The notes beneath the pieces were generated by a model. It did not search any database, was not told the origin of the DNA, and was given only the letters and a program-made list of their open reading frames with translations. Shown here in pieces: positions 33,221-43,901 of a stretch of DNA of 64,000 nucleotides (position 1 is its first letter; every line of letters begins with the position of its first letter). Origin of the DNA: Fasciola hepatica (Eukaryota; Platyhelminthes; Trematoda; Plagiorchiida; Fasciolidae); assembly GCA_948099385.1 (NCBI GenBank), contig CANUEZ040000164.1, positions 2,742,501 through 2,806,500 of the forward strand, given 5' to 3'. A program made the position numbers and the translations under genes.

Positions 33221-35867
33221 CTTTGGAGTGGCAGACACTACATCCTTAAGAGCTGGACGGTGACATACGACTACCGACGGAACTCCAACCATTTCAGCCT
33301 AGTCACAATCATGGACAGTCAGGACAACTGGTAAAGTCGGTTGTAAGACATTACCATTCCTCATCGGACGGCAATAGCCCGCATAGCGAGTATGTTGACG
33401 TCATCTAGAAAACTATCTTGGCGCTGAGTCTTAGTTCTCTGCTCCGAACGACAAGTCAATAAATCCGACAAAAACACGTCACATTTTAGGCCTGCATATA
33501 CAAGAGAATGTAGGGAAACCTTCCGTATCTACCATTCTCACTTATCTACTTTCCCTTTTTTTTGTAAAACACAGCTTTTTTTCTGCCCTGGTACCTAATT
33601 TCTCTCCAGTTCACAACCCAAGCTAACAGCAACCTCCTGCATACCAAGACCGGACGCCGACCTACAGCATCAGACCCGATGGTACCCCACAGTGATAAGT
33701 GTGATATTTTCTGTAGACCTATTGTATAAGCTTGCCGTTTGGGTTCTTTGTTTTTACCGGTTTCTGCCCCGTGCAGCCCTTGGAACCAATATCTTCAGCG
33801 AACCCCATGGCTTTATTAACCACGAAAGATAGCACTTCCTGGGATCATGCTGAACCAGAAATGCTTACTTGCACTTAGTCCTTACGGAAACCGATTTGCA
33901 ACTTCTATGGCCGGTTATGTCGCTACGACCAACGTGTCTGTTTGTCACCCCTTGGTACCGTTTTTGGCTGTTTTGCTCGTGCTAACCCTCAGCTGGAACA
34001 AATTCTAGATTGCTGCCACCTTTTCAACTCCTGAACCATCCGGTCATCGTGTTGCTTGGTTGTGATATATCACGCAGAAAACCTATCTCTCCCTTTTCTC
34101 CGTTTGCTTTGGCGCCTATTTTTGGCTGCCGCGAATACAATCTAGTTAATAGGATTCACCCACACGAAGTGCCGATATTGCCTCATATGCTCCACTGAGG
34201 TTTGCTGGAAAGCTCTCATTACAAGACTCTTCCGACGTTGAAACCACCTTAACCACTGTGCATAAGCACAAACTCAAATAACAAACGGTCCACATACGAA
34301 GAACGCCTCCCTCCCAAGGTGTCTCGGCATTGCGGAAATGCCAACAATAACCACCTAAGATGTCAAACTGAGGCAAAAACAGCCATTAGAAACCTGGCAA
34401 AATAGTATATTTTTCATTTTATCAGCGTACCCAGGCGCATGCCCGTGCAAACTTTCTGAACCTTTTTTCTTGCATTATCCTGTTCCTCGAGGACGGGGCA
34501 TTCCTCTTGCTCAATTTTCCTTCTCGTTTTGGAAATCTATCCCTCTTTTTACGTTTTCCACTTTTATTTCCCCCAACCGGGGTGTGGTTGAACTTATTTA
34601 GGAACTTTCGATTGCCCCTTAGTCCGATCGCAACTGTCCGCATACCGGTTTCTTTATGCAACTGCCTAAGGCGATCTGTGTTACCCACTTTCGGACAAAG
34701 CCATGGTGTAAGTGCCCTTGACCTCAGGGATCTTGCTGGCGTGGGCTAAGGAAATGCAGATTTGGGCTAAGAAAACACGCGGGGCAAGGCAGCGGATGTC
34801 GCAGCGCATGTCCGCATATATGTATCATTGTTGCATTGCGCCCGACCTTTCCTGAGACTACCAAAGACCATTTCGGTGAGGCTTGTGTGAGTAGGCTTGG
34901 CTGAACTAGTGGGAGGTGGTGTGGCACTTACATAGAAAAAATGGTAGTCGTCGGTAGTTGATAGATTTAAAATTTGTGGTGAAACAGACTAGTAGTCTTG
35001 CGGGAAAATGTGAGGCGGGGGAACTGATGCCATCGAGCAGATATTGGAAGAAGGGTGTCTGGAATATAAGATTCTGGAGCTGGATCACTAAGTCAGGCTT
35101 ATTACGGCGTTGCAGCTAACTTGGGTTGAGTGGAAGCTAGAATTATTGAGAGAGAATTTGGAAGATCAGAAAGTGTACCCGTGGGCGATGGAAATTAATG
35201 TCCTAGGATCCAAAGCCACTTATTTATTTCATGCTAGAAAGAAACATCAGGGGCTAAAAGCTACGGGCCGGAGGAAAATAATTTTATATTGCTAACCCAG
35301 TAATTTATGGAGGAAGAGGCACTAAATGCCCAGTCGTAGTTTTGAAGGCCAATTTTTGAATTGGATGAATTTGGCTCACCTCGGGACTTGCTGACACTTG
35401 GTGGAATTGGCTGCTATTACCGTTTGCAATACCACGCAGTAGCAGCTACAGCGAACGGCGAACTGCTTAGCGAGGATTCGGCCAGGTAAAAATAGATTAA
35501 GAAAGAAAGTACCACTAGATATGGTAAGATTGCATAACTCGAACGATGAAAAAAACTTAGCGAACTTATATCTTGGTGAGGCCTTTGCAAAGGGAAAGAA
35601 ATAATGGAGGCTTAGGGACTTTGAAGAAGGAGGAGCTCCGAGATTCAGTAAAAAGGTTGAGACTAGACTTAGAGTTAACAGTTTGTAGAGTAAAACTAAT
35701 TCTGCTTGAGAATGTGGAACAAAATAAGACGGAGGATTGTGTAAAGGAAAGCAATGAAAAACTTCTTGACTTGCGTTTGAGTTCAGTTAGTAGGCCGCTC
35801 CCATAAAAACTGACTTTATTTTGTGTTTAGTCTTGCTTACAAAGTGATGAAAACCAATATCGTGAGA
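33221..35867. other. No identifiable gene
   Basis: Short frames only. A basic frame at 34422-34688 (minus) and an acidic, coiled-coil-like frame at 35573-35806 (plus, KKEELRDSVKRLRLDLELTV) are visible, but I cannot tie either to a family. Confidence 0.35.
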
Positions 35868-36330
35868 CTATGTGTGGAAGAGGGGCAAGGTGAGTAGAAG
35901 GGTTTCCAGGGGCGTAGATTTATTTGTCATGCTGCTACTATGGGAAGGAGGACATTTAAATGGCAACGCCGTGAGAAGGTAAGATATGTAATATTGGGTA
36001 ATTAGACGATGATATACTCTAGAGAGACTCTGTCGAGCGGAGCAAATTACACGTGGAAACACATGGACCAAAAATGCTGAATTCAGATATTTTTTTGTAA
36101 GTACCGTAGGCCTATCTGAAGGGCCTGAATCCTCGAAACACAAGAAATGCACTTCCTGGTCAACTTGTTCACAGATGAGGTCACGCTTGTTTCCTTTTTG
36201 AACTCCACTTAGGATGGCACCAATGCCCCAAATGTGTTGTGGCAAATGGTTCCAGAATAAGTTGTACTTATTGATGAAGTTTGGTCTAAGGGCAGGCTAG
36301 AGCAAGGATAGGGAGGTCAAAAATTCACTG
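35868..36330 (-). pseudogene. Possible C-terminal tail of a CR1-like RT, highly decayed
   Basis: On the minus strand INKYNLFWNHLPQHIWG (about 36,220-36,275) resembles the W-N-LP motif that closes the RT region of CR1-like ORF2, seen intact at 44,010-44,100 (LWNKLP) and 6,260-6,300 (IWNKLP). Upstream and downstream the match is lost. This single motif is weak evidence. Confidence 0.3.
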
Positions 36331-38207
36331 TTGTGTGGGGAATATCACTAACGGTACATTTCTCAACCTAGGCCGAGATGCATGCATGGGAGCATGATCA
36401 ACATGTATATTGTGGCTCAAGGCAATAGAAAACTACAGATTTTGAGGGGATGAGTCGGCTGCTTTAGCAAACAACAGAAAAAACTAGACCATGCCTAAAT
36501 GAACTACGGCGACAGCAGTTTACGCAGCGAGTGCCAGTCAGTCTCATTTTTATCACCGGCAGTAGCGAAAAACAGGCAGGTCATTATATTGTTGAAAATA
36601 AGGTTGTCGCACTATGCAGAAGATACATCAAACGCAGGAAGAACGCAAAAGTACCGAAAAATGCGTTTTCAGAGCAATCTGGAAGTAAACAGGGGAAAAC
36701 CGCAAAATGGTGCTCAAGAGGACATTTGTGAATAAGAAAAGAGTCAGGAAGCTGTGAACAAGTGGAGCAAATTATTAGGAATAAAAGGCATCATTCGGCC
36801 TTGTGAGTCCGCCACTGGCGGAATAAGGACAGGGCCTTATGATATGAAGAATAAATTGTGAAAAGGGATGCGATAAGTGAGGAGCAAAATATCAAAACAG
36901 AGAAGACCATAAAGGTGTTCGCCTGGACTAGGCCTGACTACTCCTAAAGTGGTAAATATGTGTTATTTTATCGAGTCCTCAGGGGCATTTCTGCATTAGG
37001 TCTGGGCACCATAGTTGAGAATAGCCTACAGTATTGAGATACGTTCCGTTGCGTGTTAGTTAATCAGTCGAACTCTGGAAAGTGAGGTCTCGGCCGGGTA
37101 TAATATATCAAAGACTGACAGCCGTGGGTGATGAATATTGCTTAGTGAGAAAATGTTTTCACCAACACTGCTGAACTGCATGATTCCTTTTTAATGATAC
37201 TAAGAACAAAGAGACGGTAATTACCAAGTGATGTAGCCCTAGGGGATCCAAGCTTAGCAGACCACACCGTTCCGTATAATTTTTAGGGGAGAAGGTCCTA
37301 GGAGCAATTTGGCGAAGGCCCTTTGTAGATTATTAAACGCTACGCGATTTTTTCTTCACAAGTTAAAGCAGGTAATCGAGTTCTGTTCCGGAAATGGTCT
37401 GACTTGGAACTGAAAACTTGCCATCGCTCGCGACGCCGATTATCTAAGTCCAAGCGCATTAAGCAGAAAGACTGAAAATTCCTCAACTTATCCGAGGTTA
37501 TTTGCAAACGAGTTTCAGTGTACTCTTTCCGAAGTTGGGCTAGCTGACACTGTTTCGTGGTCGTCTTTCAACCTACTCTCACTGCATTTACTTTTTCCTG
37601 CTGTGGTCTTGCCTTATTGCTGAGATATCTTTGGGGATGTACGATAGGGTAACGATTCAGACTCACCCAAGAAGGTGTTTTCATCACTTTTCCGTTTAGT
37701 TTTCGTTTTTGCTTCTACAAATTGTGTGCTTTCACTTTGTTTACGTTGATTTTGACCGCATCTATCAGGAAGCTGCTTATCAGTCCTCGCTTGGCCCAGA
37801 GGCAGGTTATTTTACTTACCTCTTTCGGGCAACTATTTTTTCTGAAGACGTCTGCCATAATTTTTGAAATTTTGTTCAGACTGCGGCTGAAGTTCACTGT
37901 CAACGTATGACTGTTAAGTGCCTATTTTAAAACTCTTGAATTCTGGCGCAGAATTCGCGCAGCCTTAATGTTTTGATTTAGGTTCCTTAATCATTTGAGC
38001 TGCGCATTAACTTCAAGCTCCAGGATGCTATCCAGAGCAAGTAAAGATAGTTACTTGGAAGACCGGAAGATGAATCTCGGAGCGGATGTCCCCCCGACCA
38101 GGATTCATGCTTTTTGGTCGAAAAACTAGGTACCGACAAACCTTATTTATCCACAACAACTGTGCTCTTGAATCTGCTAGTCCAAACTCAGTAGATGATA
38201 ATAGTAT
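36331..38207. other. No identifiable gene
   Basis: Only short open frames. No repeat or element family recognised. Confidence 0.4.
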
Positions 38208-38432
38208 TGGTATATTTCTGGGCCATGGTCGAGAGGCACGCGCTAGCGCATGATCATGGTGTAACACGTTACTCAGTAAGACGAAATATTCACAAATTCT
38301 AAGCATGAAAGTTGAGACTATCAGAGATGGAAAAACGAAGACAGCAAAGGTTTGAATGGATCATTCTGATAATGGTTTGCGCGGCCGGTTTCAACCAGTT
38401 TTGGATCCGGACTGGTAGCGTTCTGTGGTCCA
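38208..38432 (-). mobile_element. SINE-like family 1, second long copy
   Basis: Aligns with 7286-7495 over its length: ggtatatttct at 38,209, the near-palindrome CTGGGCCATGGTCGAG (38,218-38,233), the catgatcatggtgtaac block, aatggatcattctgataatg (about 38,355-38,374) and the B-box-like ttggatccgg (38,401-38,410). The 5' head is more diverged and ends at about 38,432. The 3' side runs into an irregular ATT-like tail (about 38,195-38,208). Confidence 0.65.
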
Positions 38433-38669
38433 ACAGCGCGTTATTTAAAAATTTGGCGTCGATATGAATGGGTGCGCGATAATTTAGTTGCCATCTTCGG
38501 TCAAAGTACAGCAATTTGTACAAAGATACAGTCCACGGTAACCGATACCAAGAAATGGGAATTGTACAGCAAAACGGGGAACTATACAGTTAAATTGATC
38601 TTAAGAAGGCATAAGCTCCAATCGTATTTGTATACCTAAATGATGTAGGTAGGTCTTGTGTATTCCCCA

Positions 38670-38879
38670 TAGAAATATATATATATATATACATAAATGT
38701 AGATATGTATATATATATATATATATATGTATATGTACATACGTCAACATATATATATATATATGTTTATAATCACATATGCACAAGTAGGTACGTATTT
38801 GTATATTTATCTATTAACGTGTATGTATTTATTTATATAGGAATACACATGTGTGTATACGGATCGATGCACACGTAAG

Positions 38880-38924
<45 letters not shown>

Positions 38925-38968
38925 GTGTACATGTGTACTTACATACGTATCGAAATATAGATGCTTAC

Positions 38969-39012
<44 letters not shown>

Positions 39013-39065
39013 TTACGTGTGCATAGATCCGTATATACATATGTATGTATATACCTATATATAAC
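38670..39065. repeat. AT-rich microsatellite cluster with an embedded inverted repeat
   Basis: Three or more TA runs (38,675-38,693, about 38,708-38,727, 38,886-38,920, 38,973-39,010) are separated by RY-type words. Around 38,946 the sequence is mirrored: gtatacggatcgatgcacac (from about 38,856) pairs with gtgtgcatagatccgtata (about 39,018-39,036). Frames rich in YIYIYI here are artefacts of the repeat. Confidence 0.9.
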
Positions 39066-39781
39066 CACGATGATGATCCGATACTTTTGGGGATTATTAT
39101 TCTGGAATTAGTCGATCATCTCCTGCCTGAACGATTTTGTTTCCCTGACCGCAATATTTTAAGATTGCACGCAACTAAGCCAACATCTAATTACGCGAGC
39201 TAAAGCACGAAGCCCATTAGGCGCACCTGCCTACACATAAACCACCCACATCGTAATACGTTGCACCTAACTGATGGACCCATTCCGTAGCGAATGCAAA
39301 ATGGAGGACAAAATGAAGAATAAGAATTGTATTGGAAGATGGTGGTTCAATGGTACAAAATGATCCTTTCTCGCACACTTCCGTGCCGAAGTTCTACGGT
39401 CATAACCGTGGATCGAACGTTGTGATGTTTTGCCATGTTCTGTCTGTAAAGCAGAAATGGAATCATTTATTATCTGGTTTTACTTTGTACAAGGCAAAAT
39501 GAAAATCGTCATTGTAACTCACTTATTTTTCACCAGCCAGACAGTGGACGCAAACGTTGTTCTCCTCGTTTCCGAAATTTGCATCGGGATCCTGAAGATG
39601 ACAGACACTGCACTCATCTTCCACGGTCGGTGGAAACCCGATGCAAACGCACGTTTTTCTCAAGTGCGACACGAGCGATGGTACTTAATCGGGTCAAAAA
39701 CCTTGAGTACTTATCCATTCCAGCAGACGATCGGAAGGAACCAGCTAACTGCTTACTTAGTCTACGGCGCCTGTCTTCATC
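39066..39781. other. No clear gene; possible remains of the MULE C-terminus
   Basis: A minus-strand frame at about 39,545-39,640 reads ECSVCHLQDP then NNVCVHCL, a C-X2-C...C-X2-C pattern that could be a zinc-binding module belonging to the MULE just upstream, but it may be chance. Confidence 0.25.
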
Positions 39782-41036
39782 TTAATCCTCCCTTCGTTTT
39801 AATATTCTAGTGAAAACATCTACCAAAGACGATCTGGCAGATAGCCCTTCATTTAGGTGGCGATTCTCAACCTCGACCCTGTTGGTGGTAAACTTACCGA
39901 AGGTTTCCTTATTCATTACACTATAACCCGCCCACATTGCTTCATACGGCAACCAAGTTCGGTTCAACTAATTCATGGCCTCTGCACTACGGCGAAGAAT
40001 GGCGACCTTAAATCTATCAGATATCACCTTAGTTGAGGCGTAAACCAAATTCCGCATCTATTGATGGACGCGTTGCTTGTCCTTTAAGGACAAGCCGTGC
40101 AAGCGATAACAATGACGCTTGATATCCCTAAGAACATGAAACCGACAAAAAACGAATTTTTTCCTCTGGATACGTAATCGCAAATCCATTGTACTGCATT
40201 GAGCTTCGATCTAATATGATTGTCTTCACGTTCGCTGTCCCCGGTAACCTGGCTCTCATTTCGGTGATTGCACGCGTATAACTAGCACTGCTCTCGTTAG
40301 GAAGCAGGGCGTAGAAAATTGAACGACCTAGGCCACTATCGTCTATCAACATGCAGTGCCACAGAATGTAGCCACCGCAGTTCAGCTGGTGGGTGGCATC
40401 CGCTAGCAATACCTCACTATATTTATCAGCCAGAGACTTAACGGTCTGTGGAATGTGAAAGGCGAACCTAACTGCGCCTTTCCGCGATTTGATTCGCAAA
40501 TAACCCTTTCCATTCATTAGTTGTTGAACCTTCAGCACATCACTACGGTTGTCTACGGCATTCGCCTTGGCCCTCAAGTAGTAAATATCCCTAACTGTGA
40601 ACAACCGGTTGAACTTCTGGCGAGCGTATTCACATATTTCGCTGGATCGGCGGAAAGTGCCCATCAGTTCTAATATGTATGACTCTTGTTCGGGAGTCAA
40701 ACGCCTAATACGATGGTAGAACCTATCGCTGATTAGATGAAAATCATGATTATGCTGCGGACATTGACCAACGACTTTGTATTGCATTCCGACGGCATGG
40801 ATCCTCACGAAGGCCGGGCATTTAACCCGATAGTATGGTAAATTTTTCGGCAGTGCACCCGGATGTGTACGAAGCCAATTCTCAGCACTCACACTCTCAT
40901 ACACGTAAAACTAGGTGAAACTCTGCTGCTGAAATAACCGAAAGTCTTCCTCGAACCTTTAGAATAATTTATAGGCATCTTTTACATGTCTGGAGAAACT
41001 CTCAGAGTCATCAATGAAAGCACGTGCAACGGCCAT
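39782..41036 (-). pseudogene. Mutator-like (MULE) transposase
   Basis: The main minus-strand frame (40128-40904, 258 codons) has an N-terminal zinc-type region (YRVKCPAFVRIHAVGM, QCPQHNHDFH), then VLLADATHQLNCGGYILWHC, in which the DAT motif holds the first catalytic Asp, GRSIFYALLPNESSASY, and KTIILDRSSMQYNGFAITYP with the second Asp. At about 40,150 a frameshift leads into FCRFHVLRDIKRHC, the C-X2-H motif after the second Asp. Two in-frame stops lie near 40,070 and 39,968. The frame 39782-39967 continues with RTWLPYEAMWAGY and NRVEVENRHLNEG, containing a candidate Glu. Upstream, 40,905-41,036 reads AFIDDSESFSRHVKDAYKLF with stops. No terminal inverted repeats seen. MULE transposases move DNA transposons by cut and paste; this copy is dead. 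Confidence 0.8.
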
Positions 41037-41241
41037 GACGATCAACAGGTCTGAGCGGTAACGGTTTTGTGCAACCCTTATATACTACGAAGTGGCTAAC
41101 TTAAACAAAAGTCACCGCAAAAGTAGGAACACCATTCTTATTTTCCGCAAAAATGACTTCAGCAGCTCGAACCACTTTCTTCAGTATTCACCAATAACGC
41201 CAATTTGGACATCATTGAGGATGGACCAAAAGACACTATCA

Positions 41242-41300
41242 GTCCGGGCTAGGCAGTGGTGCGCAGTGGAGATATCAAAAAGTCGTTAACACAGTGCCAA
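41242..41300 (-). mobile_element. SINE-like family 1, head-only fragment
   Basis: Minus strand: TTGGCACTGTGTTAACGA at about 41,283-41,300, then ccactgcgcaccactgccta and tagcccgga at about 41,242. It matches the head at 5914-5988 and stops at nearly the same place, before the B-box-like motif. The sequence on either side is unrelated to the other copies. Confidence 0.55.
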
Positions 41301-43901
41301 GGAGGCATTATGAACAAGAATGATGCAAGCCAAGGAAACCGGAGGCCAACTAAGGTGCTGCAGATGGAGTAAATTTTGAACAAGAAGAAAACGGGGGAAA
41401 ATCGACGCATGCGGAGAGGACAGCTATCCATGAAGTCAACGCAGACCCTGTATGACGGATTTACCGGAGTTCGATAAACGGAATGAGTTTTGAAGCAGGG
41501 GGACATGAGGCCAACTTCGTGAAAGTGAACACCGGTGGATGTGGGAGAAACAGCAGTCCATAAAAAGGTGAGTTTAGATTCAGGATCAGTAACATGTACT
41601 ATTCAAAAATGAGAAGGTGCAACTGGAGGGTCCTCGAGAAGTGGAGAGTCGATTTCCAGCCGGCTACGGTTCGGAGGAAAGATAACTTGTGGTAACAGAC
41701 AATAAAGTGGGAAATCTCCGCATAGACTTCAGCTTTATCATGCTGTTTCACTGAAAAATATATACGTATGTGTTGACGCATTTGCTTTCAGTGTTATTCA
41801 GCGTCACTTCTGGTAACGTGCGACATCGAGTGCGTCAGTTTCGTCTGGCAGGGAAAAGTATGTGTCCGTCAATCAGCCGAGTGTGGCTGTATATTAGTGG
41901 CATGCGCGTGAGCTGGAATTCGTGTTGGTTGCATTAGAAAACGCTGGACGATCTGTTAAGCAATAAGGGGTATTTCCTGTTGTGTGGTTTGATTTCGGTC
42001 CCAGTTGCTATGGTAGGTTCCACTTGAGTCTCTGTCCGTACGAGTCAAAGTGGCATCCTTGGCCAGCCAATTTGGCGACTGAGATAGTGGGAGACAACGA
42101 ACCTGAAATAAAGAGAGATTGCAGTCTGGACGTGGTTCCAGCTGTGTGTTATGATAATATATGAAGACAATAAAAAATGGATTGGTTAGGTCTATGTGAG
42201 TGGGCATGGGTAAGATAGGCTTGCAGTGGATTTGAGCTATACTGCTGCAGGCTGACGAAGTTGCGTACACTGGCTTGGTAACTGTGTGTGCATTTCAAAG
42301 GATTTATGATTTGCCCGTGAGCACGGCATCGCTGGGGTACTAATAAAAGACCTAGGGCTTCACGGTTAAGAGTGGTTAGAAATGATAACCCTCAATAACT
42401 TTTGCTCACGCAGAACGCGGTTTGGCAACGAGGCGATAAGATAGGTTTGAAATAACAGACTGAGCGAGTAGGACTAACACATTGTTTGCGTAGCGCTACG
42501 CTGTTACTGTCTCTTTCGGTATAGTGGTTATCCTATACTGAGTAGTTTCTGAGGAGTCTGAAAGTAGAAGGAACTATTGGGGTGACAGTGGTGATACATT
42601 AGAGGTAATTGGTCACTTGCCTTGGAACATTGACGTGAGTTCATCTATGCTCTTCCTCGATAGTGCTATCGTACTGAGATTAAGCTCCAGTGTGGGCAAG
42701 GAAATCTGGTGTGGGTATGATTGCATGGTTATCGTGGCATCTTTTTCGTTGTTATCGTACTGCAAAGCAGGACTACACCGATGTGAGGACTGGTTTGGGG
42801 AACTATGGGAGGTAGGAATGAGGTGGGTCCGAATTTTCCTCAGGAAAGCAAACACTAACGGTCTGCATTCGGTGCTCATGGTAGGCGGCACAAGGGCCAG
42901 CTTCAGGTAGGGAAGTAGCACGATACACAACTACTGGCATCCAGCTAGTGGCGCTCCAAGAAGGTTCAACCTTTTTTTAGAAGTTCTTATCATTTTTTTA
43001 ATGGTTTTATCACAGTCAGGTATCTGGCTGTCAGAGAAGACGGAGCTGCTTTTGGTGGGCGACCACAGCTCCCACGCCCAGGCCGAAACATGGACCGCAT
43101 GTAACAAGCCCCGTTGGGAATAGGTCAACCACACCAGTCAGTCCGTAGCAACACTACAACCCGGAGACATGGGTCACATGTGACAAGGCTGGTGTGCCTG
43201 GAAGACAAAACAGTGGGGTATATTTTCTCACTTTTTATGCCACTCTCCACTTTTCGGTGGTCATGTCTTATTGGTGGTCAACTCTGTACAGGGAGACCAT
43301 CACGGCCAGGAATGTTTGCAGAAGTGCCGTGCTAACACTTGCCTTATCCGTGATGTCAGAACACCCAAACCGTTTACATGGGACAAAATATGCAGGAGGA
43401 GGCAGAGCCAACCACAGCCTGCGATTATTCGATGGGGTTTATGTTCATCAAAACGCCAGTCTGCACAAAGATGGGGTACAACTTGCAGCACTAACAACGT
43501 GATTCGTCAGTACGATCCACAGATGGTTTGTAGTTTTGCTGGCTAAGTATCAAATGTTGTATAGGCCTATCGTGGAGGATGCTAGAGTTCTGTGATAGGG
43601 ACAGAATTTGAGCTGTGAATGTCTAATGGTGACTACTGGATGGAGGTTGAGGAGTCTGACAAGTGCTGTGTCTTGGGTTAGAGACAGAGGCAAAGACCCA
43701 ATAATAATCAGCACTGGAAATGTTCAGAGACTATCTTTCATGCTTCCAGTGGTATTTCATAAAATCAAATACGACTTCTGAAGCACCGGCCTCAGTCATG
43801 AGAGTTATTATGTTTAGGCATTGTAAACTGGTATGTTTACGCTTAGGTGATGGCAACTACGGTGTATGGTGTGGCACATCCTAGATTATCAAGGGTTCGG
43901 G
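41301..43901. other. No identifiable gene; perhaps 3' flank of the CR1-like element
   Basis: Short open frames on both strands without domains. Because the CR1-like ORF2 ends at about 43,902 (minus), part of this stretch may be its 3' untranslated region, but I see no feature that marks the end. Confidence 0.35.

Noticed and set aside
37000..37090. A minus-strand reading resembling ERISIL-AILNYG as more of the decayed RT at 35,868-36,330
   Set aside because: Stops every few codons and no aligned neighbouring motif; it cannot be separated from chance.
38601..39068. YIYIYI-rich open frames as small membrane proteins
   Set aside because: They are translations of TA/TATG microsatellites.
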